A stretch of 64,000 bases of DNA from Paractinoplanes durhamensis (GTDB lineage Bacteria > Actinomycetota > Actinomycetes > Mycobacteriales > Micromonosporaceae). The DNA is taken from assembly GCF_016862175.1 (NCBI RefSeq), contig NZ_BOML01000058.1, forward strand, positions 1 to 64,000. Direction: 5' to 3'. The position numbers were made by a program, and so were the translations under genes. Within the stretch, counting starts at the first letter, position 1. Each line of letters starts with the position of its first letter. The notes beneath the pieces are model-generated. The model was not told the origin of the DNA. It did not search any database and saw nothing but the letters and a program-made list of their open reading frames with translations. Positions 8,687 to 19,009 of this stretch are shown piece after piece.

Positions 8687-9172
8687 ATGACTGAGCAATC
8701 TGTCCAGCTCGACCCGCTCGACGCGCGGCTGGTGGAGATGCTGGCCGGCGAGCCGCGCATCGGCGTACTGGAAATGTCTCGGCGTCTTTCCGTCGCCCGC
8801 GGAACCGTGCAGGCAAGGCTGGACAAGCTGATCGCGCGGGGCGCGATCAAAAGCTTCGGGCCCGAGGTGATTCCCGAAGCCATCGGCTTCGGGGTGATGA
8901 GCTTCGTGACTTTGGAGATCAGTCAGCGGTACGGGCATACCGCGGTGGCCGCGCACCTGTCCGACATCCCCGAGGTGCTGGAGGCGCACACCATCACCGG
9001 CGGCGGCGACGTGCTGTGCCGGATCGTGGCCCGCTCGCACGCCGATCTGCAGCGGGTGATCGACCAGATCGTCGGCTACGAGGGGATCGTCCGGGCGCAC
9101 ACGATCATCGCCCTGGCCGAGCTGATCCATTACCGCACGCTGCCGCTGGTTCAGGCGGCATCCCGGGCATAA
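8687..9172 (+). CDS. Lrp/AsnC family transcriptional regulator
   Basis: 161 aa, standard length. The N-terminal HTH (LDARLVEMLAGEPRIGVLEMSRRLSV, with recognition helix VARGTVQARLDKL) is followed by an AsnC ligand-binding (RAM) domain with GHTAVAAHLSDIPEVLEAHTITGGGDVLCRI. These proteins sense amino acids or related acids. Its divergent placement next to hppD suggests that it responds to tyrosine or a keto acid derivative; this is inferred from context only. The ATG at 8687 follows the intergenic operator region directly. Confidence 0.93.
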   Translation: MTEQSVQLDPLDARLVEMLAGEPRIGVLEMSRRLSVARGTVQARLDKLIARGAIKSFGPEVIPEAIGFGVMSFVTLEISQRYGHTAVAAHLSDIPEVLEAHTITGGGDVLCRIVARSHADLQRVIDQIVGYEGIVRAHTIIALAELIHYRTLPLVQAASRA

Positions 9173-9226
9173 GCGATCGACACGGGCAAATCGCATTCCC
9201 TCGCATGAGCGATTGATCTAGTTAGC

Positions 9227-10537
9227 GTGTCGACCATGGCGTCGGGTGGCAGCTCCCGCATGGGATACACGCTGATCACCATCGTCGTGGTCCTGGTCGT
9301 GCTGGCCACCAGCAAGACCTGGAACCCCTGGCCGAAGTGGTGGGCCTGGTTCAACACCAGCGAGCCGATCGCCGCCGGCGTCGCCCGCTGGCAGAGCACC
9401 ATCGGCGGCAGCCCGCAGAGCGTCAGCATCGCCGGCGACGCGGTGATCGTCGAATACCGCACCTCGATCGAGGCCTACGGGCTCACCGCCGGGATCAAGC
9501 TGTGGGGCAACGACGCCGACTGGGCCGACGTGGCCGGCGAGGGCAACGACGCGGTGGTCGTCACCGGGCGGCTGCTCACCAAGGGCTACCAGGTGCTCGA
9601 CCCGCGCAGCGGCGCCGTGCGGCGGGCCGACACCGAGGCCACCGCGGTCTGGACCTACCGCACCGGCATCCTCGACCTGCGCTGCGGCAAGGGCAGCGAC
9701 TGCGAGCTGACCGCCTGGGACACCCGCGGCAACACCCGCTGGCGGGTCAGCACCGGCGGGATCGGGTTCGTGCTCGACGCCGCCAACCCCGACCTGCCCG
9801 ACACCAAGCCGATGACCGCGAACGGCATCGACGACGACGTGGCCGGCGCCCGGCAGATGCCGGCCCTGATCGGGCTGCCCGACGACGGCAAGGTCCGGAT
9901 CATCGACACCGCCAACGGCAAGCTCGTGCAGACCGCCGAACCCGGCAGTGACCAGCGGATCTCGGTCGCCGGCGGCCGGGTCCTCACGGTCACCGGCACC
10001 TCGGCCGACGGCACCTGCTACTTCGGGGTGGTCGCCAGCGACCCGCCCGGCGGCGGCACCGTCTGGAAGCGGGACGGGCTCAACCTGCGGACCGCGGCCA
10101 ACGGGTCGGGCTGCAAGCAGGACCGCGACCCGGCCGGCGGCGAGGACGTGGTGCTCGGCGTCGACCCGGTCGGCCGGCAGGAGCTCATCGCGGCGCACGA
10201 CGGCCGGATTCTCTGGCACGGCGCCAAGGGCGAAGAGGTCCAGGCGGTCAACGACTCCTACGCGGTCGTCCGCACCGCCGACAAATCGACGCTGCGCTGT
10301 CTCTCGCTGGCGAGCGGGGGAACCGCCTGGACCCGGCCCTTCACCTCGGGCGGGGCGGCCCTCACCCCGAACGCCGTGGTGATTGTCACTACGAAACCCG
10401 GCCGGGTCGCCGCACTCTCCCCGTCCAGCGGGAAACTTCTCACCGAGGTTCGGACGAATGCCAAGATTTTCGCCACCGGACCGGGCGGAATGATCGTTGT
10501 CGACGGCCGCGACATGGCCTACCTGCCGTTCGCTTGA
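9227..10537 (+). CDS. membrane-anchored PQQ-type beta-propeller protein
   Basis: 436 aa starting at GTG 9227 (an ATG at 9236 is also possible). One transmembrane segment (YTLITIVVVLVVLATS, about residues 13-28) anchors the protein, leaving a large extracytoplasmic domain. That domain shows repeated PQQ-like blade patterns (AYGLTAGIKLWG, GNTRWRVSTG, AHDGRILWHGAKG, SLASGGTAWTRPF). Such propellers usually bind other proteins or ligands rather than PQQ itself. It has no operon partner. A gene with a similar architecture lies at 16437-17588. Confidence 0.75.
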   Translation: MSTMASGGSSRMGYTLITIVVVLVVLATSKTWNPWPKWWAWFNTSEPIAAGVARWQSTIGGSPQSVSIAGDAVIVEYRTSIEAYGLTAGIKLWGNDADWADVAGEGNDAVVVTGRLLTKGYQVLDPRSGAVRRADTEATAVWTYRTGILDLRCGKGSDCELTAWDTRGNTRWRVSTGGIGFVLDAANPDLPDTKPMTANGIDDDVAGARQMPALIGLPDDGKVRIIDTANGKLVQTAEPGSDQRISVAGGRVLTVTGTSADGTCYFGVVASDPPGGGTVWKRDGLNLRTAANGSGCKQDRDPAGGEDVVLGVDPVGRQELIAAHDGRILWHGAKGEEVQAVNDSYAVVRTADKSTLRCLSLASGGTAWTRPFTSGGAALTPNAVVIVTTKPGRVAALSPSSGKLLTEVRTNAKIFATGPGGMIVVDGRDMAYLPFA

Positions 10538-10607
10538 CCGAACTGGTATGTAGGCACGCGCGACGCGGTTCGCGCGTCCCGGGGCGGCTGACCTAGGCTT
10601 GCCCGTC

Positions 10608-12275
<1,668 letters not shown>

Positions 12276-12505
12276 CCACCGGCACCAGCCCCGCCGCCCT
12301 GAAGCCGACTTGAATTTCCCGCCCTCGATGCGAAGTCCTTGATTGCGGGGTCTGCGCGCGCGGGTCAGGATTTCGATTTTCTTGATGTCGGGGCGTCGGG
12401 AGCGCGACGAGAGCCCGTTTCCCTGGATCTCGGCCGCTGGCTGCCGCAGCGAGGCCCCAGGTCGCCGCGGTCGATGCGGGTGGCGATCACGTCGGCCACC
12501 CGCAG

Positions 12506-14479
12506 TCACTTGCGGAACGTGAAGTAGCGGTAGGGGCCGTACGTTGTGTAGTTGAGGTTGTCGCCTGATGTTGTGGTCACGTAGGCCGCGCGCACTCGGT
12601 ACTTCGCGTTGATCGTGTGGGTGCCCGTGAGCGTGTAGGTCGACTTGCCGGCGCTGCTCAGCGTCAGCATGTAGCTCTTCCACGGCTTCCACTTGCCGCC
12701 GGAATACACCTCGAAGCTCAGCTTCTGCTTTCGCTTCGCGGCGGCCGTCATCGTCGTCGTGAAGACCGGGTTCTTGGTCTTGTGGAACACGTAGTAGCCG
12801 CCGCTGGTCGCGTACTGCTTGGTGACCGCCGTCGTGACGCCGACCCGGGTGTAGACCGTCGAACGGACGGTTCGGGCCGCATACCGGCTGTCACCCGCGT
12901 AGACCGCACTCACCGTGGTGTTGCGGGTCAGCCGCAGGCTTGTGGTCACGTTGCCGCCGGCGTCCGCGGCCACCTTGCGCAGCAGCCGATTGGCCTGGTC
13001 GGAGCCGTACGGATCGGCCCAGATCTCGACCGTGCGGTTCGCGAACGCGGCGCCCAGGTGCGCGGTGAAACCCACCGTCGTGCCGTAGTTGTAGACCGTC
13101 CCGCTCGGACTCAGCGTCACGACCGAGGCTGTCTTGGTCACGGTAAGAGAGGCGGTCGCGGTCGCGGAGCGGAAGGTGCCGTCCCCGGCGTACGCAATGG
13201 TGTATTTGACCGTGCCGCCGGCCGGCGGCTGATCGACGACGGTGAAGGCGCCATCCTCATCGGTGGCAACCGCGGTCAGTGCCGAACCCTGCGGCGACTC
13301 CTCGTCCGTACGCGTAACGCTCAGTTTCGTACCCGCCGGAAGCCCACCACTCAGCGTGCCCGCCACGATGACCTGGGCGCCCCGGGCGGCCGTGGCCGGC
13401 GCCGAGACCTTGAGCGCGGTGGCCGTGTGCGCCGGGTCGTCGAGCACCCACATCGACTCGCCGCCGCCCGAGTCGCCGACGAAGGTGAAGAGCTTGCCGC
13501 CGCCCGGCTCCCACGCGACCTTGTTCGTCGAGTAGGGCGCCGGCACGATCTTCCACCGCTTCGTGGTGGTGGTGTCGCCGGCCGCCACGAAGTTGAGCTC
13601 GGAGGTGCTGCCGCCGGGCAGGCCGGCGATCATGAGGCCGGCCGGGGAGACGCCGACGGTCTGGACCGAGCCGGGGTTGGTGATCGTGCCGGCCGGCTTG
13701 GCCTCGCTGACCGTGGCGAACTGCGTGCCGCCCCAGCCGGACGCGAAGAACAGGCTGCCGTCGGGGCTGAAGCCGATGTCGCGGAGCCCGGTCACCTCGA
13801 AGAAGCGGTAGGAGATCGGGTTGGTCGTGTCGAACGCAACGTTGTAGACCTCGACCTTGCCGCTCGACTCGTTGTCGGCGGCCAGGGCGAGCAGGTCGGG
13901 CTTGGCCGGGCTCGAGGCGAGCAGCGGCGCCCACTGCAGGCCGTCGATCTGCCGGGTGGTCACCGTGCCGTCGGTGAGGTCGAGGGAGCCGAGGCCGCCG
14001 ATGGTCGGGACGCTCGGGCCCTGGTAGGAGAACCACAGCCTGTCGCCGGCGAACGCGAGCTTCTCCGGCAGCACGCCGGTGCCGACCGGGTAGCGCTTGA
14101 CCTCGGCCAAGGTCGCGGCGTCGTAGGCGATGACCGCGTTGGCGCCCGGCACCGCGGCGTAGAGCCGGCCGTAGTCCGAGGCGAACTTCAAGCCGTTGAC
14201 GCCGGTCAGGCCGGTGCGTTCGACCGCGGTCGTCCCGTCGTAGTTCAGCACGGCGAGGCGGCCGCCGCTGCCGTCGCTGACCGCGACGTGCCGGCGGACC
14301 GGGTCGACCACGACGTCCTTGAGCGAGGTGAAGGCCGGGATGCTGTGCCGCGCGGAGGCCGGCAGCGTCTCGGGCACCACCTCGGCCGACGCGGAGCCGG
14401 TGCTGAGGTAGCCGATGGTGACGGCGGATCCGCCGAGAACGGCCGCGGCGAGCACGGTACGCAGGGTTTTGGTACGCAC
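12506..14479 (-). CDS. secreted YncE-like beta-propeller protein with Ig-like domains
   Basis: 657 aa. A signal peptide (RTVLAAAVLGGSAVTIGYL, cleavage after ASA near residue 33) precedes a seven-bladed YncE-type propeller of about 330 residues with repeats such as LKDVVVDPVRRHVAVSDG and GLKFASDYGRLYAAVPG. Then come an Ig-like repeat region (ATALKVSAPATAARGAQVIVAGT, YAGDGTFRSATATASLTV) and a basic, Tyr-rich C-terminus. There is no LPXTG sorting signal. The protein is presumably secreted and could bind cell wall or polymers. The upstream GGGGGCT near 14487 serves as ribosome binding site. Confidence 0.8.
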   Translation of the reverse strand: MRTKTLRTVLAAAVLGGSAVTIGYLSTGSASAEVVPETLPASARHSIPAFTSLKDVVVDPVRRHVAVSDGSGGRLAVLNYDGTTAVERTGLTGVNGLKFASDYGRLYAAVPGANAVIAYDAATLAEVKRYPVGTGVLPEKLAFAGDRLWFSYQGPSVPTIGGLGSLDLTDGTVTTRQIDGLQWAPLLASSPAKPDLLALAADNESSGKVEVYNVAFDTTNPISYRFFEVTGLRDIGFSPDGSLFFASGWGGTQFATVSEAKPAGTITNPGSVQTVGVSPAGLMIAGLPGGSTSELNFVAAGDTTTTKRWKIVPAPYSTNKVAWEPGGGKLFTFVGDSGGGESMWVLDDPAHTATALKVSAPATAARGAQVIVAGTLSGGLPAGTKLSVTRTDEESPQGSALTAVATDEDGAFTVVDQPPAGGTVKYTIAYAGDGTFRSATATASLTVTKTASVVTLSPSGTVYNYGTTVGFTAHLGAAFANRTVEIWADPYGSDQANRLLRKVAADAGGNVTTSLRLTRNTTVSAVYAGDSRYAARTVRSTVYTRVGVTTAVTKQYATSGGYYVFHKTKNPVFTTTMTAAAKRKQKLSFEVYSGGKWKPWKSYMLTLSSAGKSTYTLTGTHTINAKYRVRAAYVTTTSGDNLNYTTYGPYRYFTFRK

Positions 14480-14569
14480 GGAAAAGCCCCCATGATCAAG
14501 AACGTCGGCGGCAGCGTACGCCCCTGGGGACGATCTCCGGGATCGGCAGGTCGGATACTAAGCTTGCCG

Positions 14570-14579
14570 TTATATATCG
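14570..14579 (+). promoter_or_regulatory. AT-rich candidate PadR operator or promoter element
   Basis: TTATATATCG stands out in a very GC-rich context 20-30 bp before the PadR start. PadR proteins often bind ATAT-containing sites at their own promoter. It could equally be the -10 region, so the role is uncertain. Confidence 0.35.
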
Positions 14580-14599
14580 TCCGAGGTAGCGTCGGGTGC

Positions 14600-14920
14600 A
14601 TGCGGGAACCCACGTTCTTGATCCTGACCGCCCTCGCCGCCGAGCCCACCCACGGCTACGGCGTGATCCGCGTCGTCGAGGAGCTGTCCCAGGGTGAGGT
14701 CGTCCTGCAGCCCGGCACGCTCTATGGCGCGCTCGACCGGCTCACCGAGCAGGGCCTGGTCGAGGTCGACCGGGAGGAGGCCGTCGACGGCCGGCTGCGC
14801 CGCTACTACCGGCTCACCGAGTCCGGCACGGCCGCGCTCACCGCCCAGGTCGCCCGCCTGCGGCGCAACGCCGACGCGGCGGCGGCCCGGCTGCGCCTCG
14901 CGTTCGGCGGCGGGCTGTGA
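14600..14920 (+). CDS. PadR family transcriptional regulator
   Basis: 106 aa winged-helix regulator. The typical PadR pattern is complete: MREPTFLILTALAAEPTHGYGV, then LQPGTLYGALDRLTEQGLVEVD and RRYYRLTESGTAAL, with a short C-terminal dimerisation helix. This is the small (subfamily 2-like) form. The reading frame extends far upstream without stops, but the ATG at 14600 is the family start. The gene ends in GTGA, overlapping a 28-codon reading frame; similar PadR genes often precede a membrane protein gene, and the stub may be what remains of one. Confidence 0.9.
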   Translation: MREPTFLILTALAAEPTHGYGVIRVVEELSQGEVVLQPGTLYGALDRLTEQGLVEVDREEAVDGRLRRYYRLTESGTAALTAQVARLRRNADAAAARLRLAFGGGL

Positions 14921-15003
14921 CCGCGCCGCTGAAGCGCCACTACCTGCTCGCCACCTGGCGGATGAGGACTTCCGGCCCCCGGAGCCGGGATCTACGGCAC
15001 TGA
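14917..15003 (+). pseudogene. 28-codon stub overlapping padR, possible remnant of a PadR-linked gene
   Basis: A GTG start overlaps the PadR stop (GTGA) and the frame begins V/M-TAPLKRHYLLATW, an N-terminus reminiscent of the proteins that follow PadR regulators in actinomycetes. It stops after 28 codons. The translational coupling argues for a once-real gene cut short by deletion or frameshift. No further homologous coding sequence was recognised before the next gene. It could be a chance frame. Confidence 0.35.
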
Positions 15004-15068
15004 TCACCGGGCCCTGATTGATCGCAGAATTTGCTTGCGAAATCAATCAACGAGCTTCGAGGTTCACG

Positions 15069-15638
15069 ATGCGACGCAGGACTTTCGACCTCATCCTTAC
15101 CGCCATAGGTGGGGTCCTCACTGTCGGCCTTCTGATCGCCGGCGGTCTCCTCACGTGGGGCTACAACTTCGCCAACTCCACGGTGCACGACCAGCTGGCC
15201 GCCCAGCAGATCTACTTCCCGGCCAAGGGCAGCGACGCCCTGAAGTCCGAGGAGATCGGTCCCTACCTCAACCAGTACGCCGGCAAGCAGCTCACCACGG
15301 GCGCGCAGGCCGAGGCGTACGCGGACCACTTCATCAAGGTGCACCTCAGCGAGATCGCCGGGGGCAAGACCTACTCCCAGGTGAGCACCGAGGCGCAGGC
15401 CAACCCGGACGACGAGAAGCTGGCCGCCCAGGTGCAGACCCTGTTCCGCGGCGAGACGCTGCGCGGCATGCTGCTGAACGCGTACGCCTTCTGGAAGTTC
15501 GGCCAGATCGCCCTCTACTCGGCGATCGCCAGCTTCGCCGGCGCCCTGGTCTTCCTGGTGCTGACCTTCCTCGGCTTCCGCCACTCCCGCCGGGTCGACC
15601 CGGAGGCCCCGGTCTTCGAGAAGCCCGCCACCGCCTGA
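15069..15638 (+). CDS. hypothetical two-helix membrane protein
   Basis: 189 aa, not recognised. A transmembrane helix lies near residues 7-30 (LILTAIGGVLTVGLLIAGGLL) and another near 150-172 (IALYSAIASFAGALVFLVLTFL). Between them is a ~115-residue, probably extracytoplasmic, charged domain (QIYFPAKGSDALKSEEIG, QYAGKQLTTGAQAEAYADHF). The tail is short, basic and cytoplasmic. The ATG at 15069 begins with MRRRTFD, which gives a positively charged start before helix 1; a frame start at 15018 is less likely. It converges with the SMP-30 gene. Confidence 0.75.
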   Translation: MRRRTFDLILTAIGGVLTVGLLIAGGLLTWGYNFANSTVHDQLAAQQIYFPAKGSDALKSEEIGPYLNQYAGKQLTTGAQAEAYADHFIKVHLSEIAGGKTYSQVSTEAQANPDDEKLAAQVQTLFRGETLRGMLLNAYAFWKFGQIALYSAIASFAGALVFLVLTFLGFRHSRRVDPEAPVFEKPATA

Positions 15639-15642
15639 GCCC

Positions 15643-16437
15643 TCAGCTCAGCGAAATCGCGAACAAACGCCCGGTCCGGCCGCCGAACATGGCGGCCGGA
15701 TTCGTGTAGTCGGCGGTCAGCGCGTAGAGCGTCCGCTCGTCGCCGGCGAGGGCGCAGTCGAAGGCACCGTCCGGCAGCGCGATCGTGTCCAGGATCTCGC
15801 CGCCCTCGCGGACCCGGCGGCAGTGCTGGTTGGGGACGGCGGCGTACCAGACCGCCCCGGACGAGTCGATGCAGATGCCGTCGGGGGCCACGCCGGGCAG
15901 GTCGGCCCACACCCGCCGGTTGCTCAGCGAGCCGTCGGCCTCGATGTCAAAAGCGGTCAGCCGGGACGCGTGCGACTCGGCCACGATGAGCGTGCGGTCG
16001 TCCGGCGTGACGGCCATCCCGTTCGGAAACTCCAGGCCGTCGGCCACCTCTCGGGCCGCACCATCGGGGGTCACCACGGCGATCAGGCCGGGCCCGGGCG
16101 TCCCGCCGGGAAAGTCGTAGCCGATGTTGTTGACGAAGGCGTTGCCCCGCGAGTCGGTGGCGATGTCGTTCCACGGGTGGCGGCCGTCGATGCCGGAAAG
16201 GTCGGCGTGAAGCTCGCCGGATCGCAGCAACCGCGCCCCCGGCCCGTCGAGCAGCAGCAGGTCCCCACCGGGCAGCCAGTCGATGCAGAACGGCAGCCCA
16301 CTCACCCGGGTCACGACCGCGGGCGTCGACCCGGCCAGCCGGATCACCTCGCCCGCACCCCAGTCGCAGAACCACAGCTCACCGTCGTGCCAGCGGGCCG
16401 ACTCCCCCATCACGAGCCCGGTCAGAATTTCCCGCAT
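15643..16437 (-). CDS. SMP-30/gluconolactonase/LRE family protein
   Basis: 264 aa six-bladed propeller of the SMP-30 group, typically Ca(II)/Zn(II)-dependent lactonases. Seen: an early metal-ligand Glu in GESARWHDGELWFCDW, the HPWNDIATDSRGNAFVNNIGYDF stretch with metal-binding Asn/Asp, GLEFPNGMAVTPDDRTLIVAE, and GVAPDGICIDSSGAVWYAA. Substrate unknown. The ATG at 16437 overlaps the upstream gene stop by one base (TGATG), so it is the last gene of the SRPBCC-propeller-SMP-30 operon. A GTG at 16440 is an alternative start. Confidence 0.85.
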   Translation of the reverse strand: MREILTGLVMGESARWHDGELWFCDWGAGEVIRLAGSTPAVVTRVSGLPFCIDWLPGGDLLLLDGPGARLLRSGELHADLSGIDGRHPWNDIATDSRGNAFVNNIGYDFPGGTPGPGLIAVVTPDGAAREVADGLEFPNGMAVTPDDRTLIVAESHASRLTAFDIEADGSLSNRRVWADLPGVAPDGICIDSSGAVWYAAVPNQHCRRVREGGEILDTIALPDGAFDCALAGDERTLYALTADYTNPAAMFGGRTGRLFAISLS

Positions 16438-17588
16438 CACACCTCCGCCACCAGCACGGTGTCGACCGAGTAGTAATAACCAGGCGTATCCGGGCTCTTC
16501 GGCCCGCCCGGGGCCAGCCGCTCGATCGCCACGAACCGCGAGGTCACCTGCACGCCGCCGACATCCCACTTGCGGGTCTCGGGCCCGTAGGCCGCCGCGT
16601 AGATCAGCCGCCCCTTCCCCCGAGCCGTGGCCGCGACCTCCATCAGCCGCCGGTCCGCGGTGAGCAGCACGACGATGTCGCCGGCCGTGCCCAGCACCTG
16701 CGCCCCGGCCGGATAGCGCCGGACGAACGCACCGCTGACCGGGTCGACCGCCACCAGCGCGTCGGCTTTCGGCTGGAAGACCAGGTCACCGGCGACGGTA
16801 CTGCCGGCCATGTCGAGGGCCGGGGCGCGACGCAGCGTCGCCGCGCCGGAAAGCCAGCCCTGACCGGCGCCGTCCCGCAGCCCGCGGCATCCGGACGACG
16901 CCACATCGCAGGCGAGCGGCGTGTAGGGCCCGGCCGGGAAGGACGCGATCTTGGTGCCGGTCGCGGTGTCGTACGCGCCGTCGGCACAGACATAACGACC
17001 ACCGCCGGTGGTGAAACCGTCGGCACAGAGCGCGGCGGTCCAGCGCCGGGTTCCACCATTGATGGCGTACGCATCAACGTGCGCACCCGCCGTGACCAGC
17101 ACGGTGTCCCCGGCCACCCGCATGCCCACCGGTCGCCAGACCGTGTCGGCGCCGGTGCGATGACCGGCGAACCCGTCGGCCGGCTTGGTGCCGGAGACCC
17201 GCCAGGAGATCTTTCCGGTACGCCCGTCGATCGCCACCAGATCCCCGTCGGTCCACCGGCTGATCACCGTCGGGCCGGCCGCCACCACCCCGGACAGCTG
17301 CTCCGGCCATCGCCGGAACGACCAGATCGCGGTGTAGACCGTCTCGGCGTGCACCGGCGCGTCCGCCCGGATCTGCCGTTTCGAGGCGTAGACCCGGATC
17401 CGCTCGTCGACGATCAGCGGCGCCACCGGCATCCGCCCGGTGACGCCGGGCCGGATCGTGGAGTCGACCGGATAGGGCGGCTCGACGCCGGCCAGGACCT
17501 CGGCCGGGGCGAGCACGCGCCAGCCGACCAGCACCGCCGCAGCGGCCACGACAAGCGCGGACAGCGACCGCAGCAGCACCTTTCGCAC
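16437..17588 (-). CDS. membrane-anchored PQQ-type beta-propeller protein
   Basis: About 383 aa from a GTG at 17588. The N-terminal hydrophobic segment (LLRSLSALVVAAAAVLVGWRVL) is a signal anchor. PQQ-like blades follow (DLVAIDGRTGKISWRVSG, HVDAYAINGGTRRWTAALCADG, ADALVAVDPVSGAFVRRYPAG). Cysteines in the central region (CADG, ACDVASSGCRGL) could form disulfides outside the cell. No good ribosome binding site is visible before 17588, so the start is uncertain. The frame upstream of it overlaps the SRPBCC gene and is shadow. It is co-transcribed with SRPBCC upstream (14 bp gap) and SMP-30 downstream. Confidence 0.7.
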   Translation of the reverse strand: MRKVLLRSLSALVVAAAAVLVGWRVLAPAEVLAGVEPPYPVDSTIRPGVTGRMPVAPLIVDERIRVYASKRQIRADAPVHAETVYTAIWSFRRWPEQLSGVVAAGPTVISRWTDGDLVAIDGRTGKISWRVSGTKPADGFAGHRTGADTVWRPVGMRVAGDTVLVTAGAHVDAYAINGGTRRWTAALCADGFTTGGGRYVCADGAYDTATGTKIASFPAGPYTPLACDVASSGCRGLRDGAGQGWLSGAATLRRAPALDMAGSTVAGDLVFQPKADALVAVDPVSGAFVRRYPAGAQVLGTAGDIVVLLTADRRLMEVAATARGKGRLIYAAAYGPETRKWDVGGVQVTSRFVAIERLAPGGPKSPDTPGYYYSVDTVLVAEV

Positions 17589-17602
17589 GAGGCGAGAGTA
17601 TG

Positions 17603-18061
17603 TCAGGCCACCGCGGCGAGGTCGTCCAGGTCTCGGCGGAGGGCACCCTCGGCGGTCTCCGCGGCCAGACCGCCGAAGATCAGCGCGAGGATCCGGCCGA
17701 CCGGCGCGGTGGCGCCCCCGTCCTGCACGACGGTGACCATCGTGCCGCCGCGATGCCGCCCGGAGATGACCGGCACGAACGAATACGTCATCTTGTAGTC
17801 GGCGCCGATGCCCGGTGACTTGACCACGAACCGGTCCGGGATCACGCACTCGAAGACCCGGAACTCCTCGGTGATCTCCCCGCCGTCGGCCATCCGCCGG
17901 GTCTCCCGCCAGGCCGCGCCGGCCCCGAACGGCCCCTCGGTGAGCACCTCGACCCGGGCGACGGCGGACAACCACTCACCGCGCCTCGACAGATCGGTGA
18001 ACACCTGCCAGACGGAGGCGACCGGCGCCTGGATGAGGCGTGTCACAGCGACCATCGACAT
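17603..18061 (-). CDS. SRPBCC family protein (polyketide cyclase/START-like)
   Basis: 152 aa, the usual size for a single SRPBCC helix-grip domain. It begins MSMVAVTRLIQAPVASVWQVFTDL, the typical strand-helix start with the VW/VF pair, and ends in a long amphipathic helix (GALRRDLDDLAAV). Such proteins bind hydrophobic ligands; the specific ligand is unknown. The ATG at 18061 is preferred over one seven codons upstream because it starts the fold directly. First gene of a probable three-gene operon with the propeller and SMP-30 genes. Confidence 0.85.
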   Translation of the reverse strand: MSMVAVTRLIQAPVASVWQVFTDLSRRGEWLSAVARVEVLTEGPFGAGAAWRETRRMADGGEITEEFRVFECVIPDRFVVKSPGIGADYKMTYSFVPVISGRHRGGTMVTVVQDGGATAPVGRILALIFGGLAAETAEGALRRDLDDLAAVA

Positions 18062-18106
18062 AGCGTGACCTCCCGCGTACACGGTTACGAGGTTAGTAGA
18101 TGTTGC

Positions 18107-18952
18107 TCATTCCGGACCGCCATTGATCAGGCCGAGCCGGATCAGCTCGGTAAGCGGCTCGACCACCCCGGCCGCGCCGAAGCCGACGAACAGCGGCCGG
18201 GTCTCGTCGCGCCGCGCCCGGCACGGCTCGACCAGGGGCAACGGGTGGGTGGCGGCCAGCACCTCGGCCACCTCGGCCACCTCCGCGCCCTCGGTGGCGA
18301 GGATCGCGGCGGCCAGCACGTTGAGGAACCCGTGGTGGGTGAAGCCGGTCTCCGGGTCGGTGTGCCGGATCGCGTGCCGCAGGCCCGCGGCCAGCCGGAA
18401 CGGCAGCTCCCGGTCGCGGCAGGCGCAGATCACCGCGGCCAGCTCGACCGGGGTGGGGAACAGCTCGGCGGCGAGCCCGCCGACCCGGAACTTGGGGGCG
18501 ATCCGCAGGCCCGCGGCCCGGCACTCGGTCACCGTGTCGAGCGCGCCGAGGAGTCCCCAGCTGAGCGGGATCTCGGCGTACACCTGAAGGTCTTTGTCCT
18601 GCTCGGCCAGCGTGCGCAGGGCGGTGAGCCCGGGTTGCGGGTCCTCGCCGCGCCGGGCCACCGGCACTTCCACGTGGGAGACCACCGCGCCGGCCGACCG
18701 GAGTTTCTCCACCGCGATCGGCACCGCGCTCACCGGGACGTCGCCGACCAGCGCGACCGGCAACTCCCCGGCCGGCGGCTCGATGCTGACCAGGGTGGCC
18801 GGGATCAGCAGCGGGCCGAGGAGGGCGGCGAACCAGGCGTCGCGATGCTCGTGGTGTTTGACCATGGCGTCGCGGAGGCTGATGAAGCTGGGTGGGAGCA
18901 AGGAGGCGTCATCGACCAGCCCGGCGAAGAGCGAAGGCACCATCGTTGACAC
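18107..18952 (-). CDS. hypothetical protein, unassigned cytoplasmic fold
   Basis: 281 aa, not recognised. No signal peptide or transmembrane helix is evident. The sequence alternates strands and helices (IPATLVSIEPP, LPVALVGDVPVSAVPIAVEKLRS, LQVYAEIPLSWG, IAPKFRVGG, ICACRDRELPFRLAAGL) in a way that suggests a TIM-barrel-like alpha/beta fold. The C-terminus reads FVGFGAAGVVEPLTELIRLGLI. Conserved-looking acidic and His residues (HTDPETGFTHHGFLN) could form an active site, but this is speculative. It lies 45 bp upstream of the SRPBCC gene and may belong to that operon. Confidence 0.7.
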   Translation of the reverse strand: MSTMVPSLFAGLVDDASLLPPSFISLRDAMVKHHEHRDAWFAALLGPLLIPATLVSIEPPAGELPVALVGDVPVSAVPIAVEKLRSAGAVVSHVEVPVARRGEDPQPGLTALRTLAEQDKDLQVYAEIPLSWGLLGALDTVTECRAAGLRIAPKFRVGGLAAELFPTPVELAAVICACRDRELPFRLAAGLRHAIRHTDPETGFTHHGFLNVLAAAILATEGAEVAEVAEVLAATHPLPLVEPCRARRDETRPLFVGFGAAGVVEPLTELIRLGLINGGPE

Positions 18953-19009
18953 GAACTGAACCTAATGGACGTTTCGAGAGGCGGACAACCATGTCCGCTC
19001 TGTCGGTTT

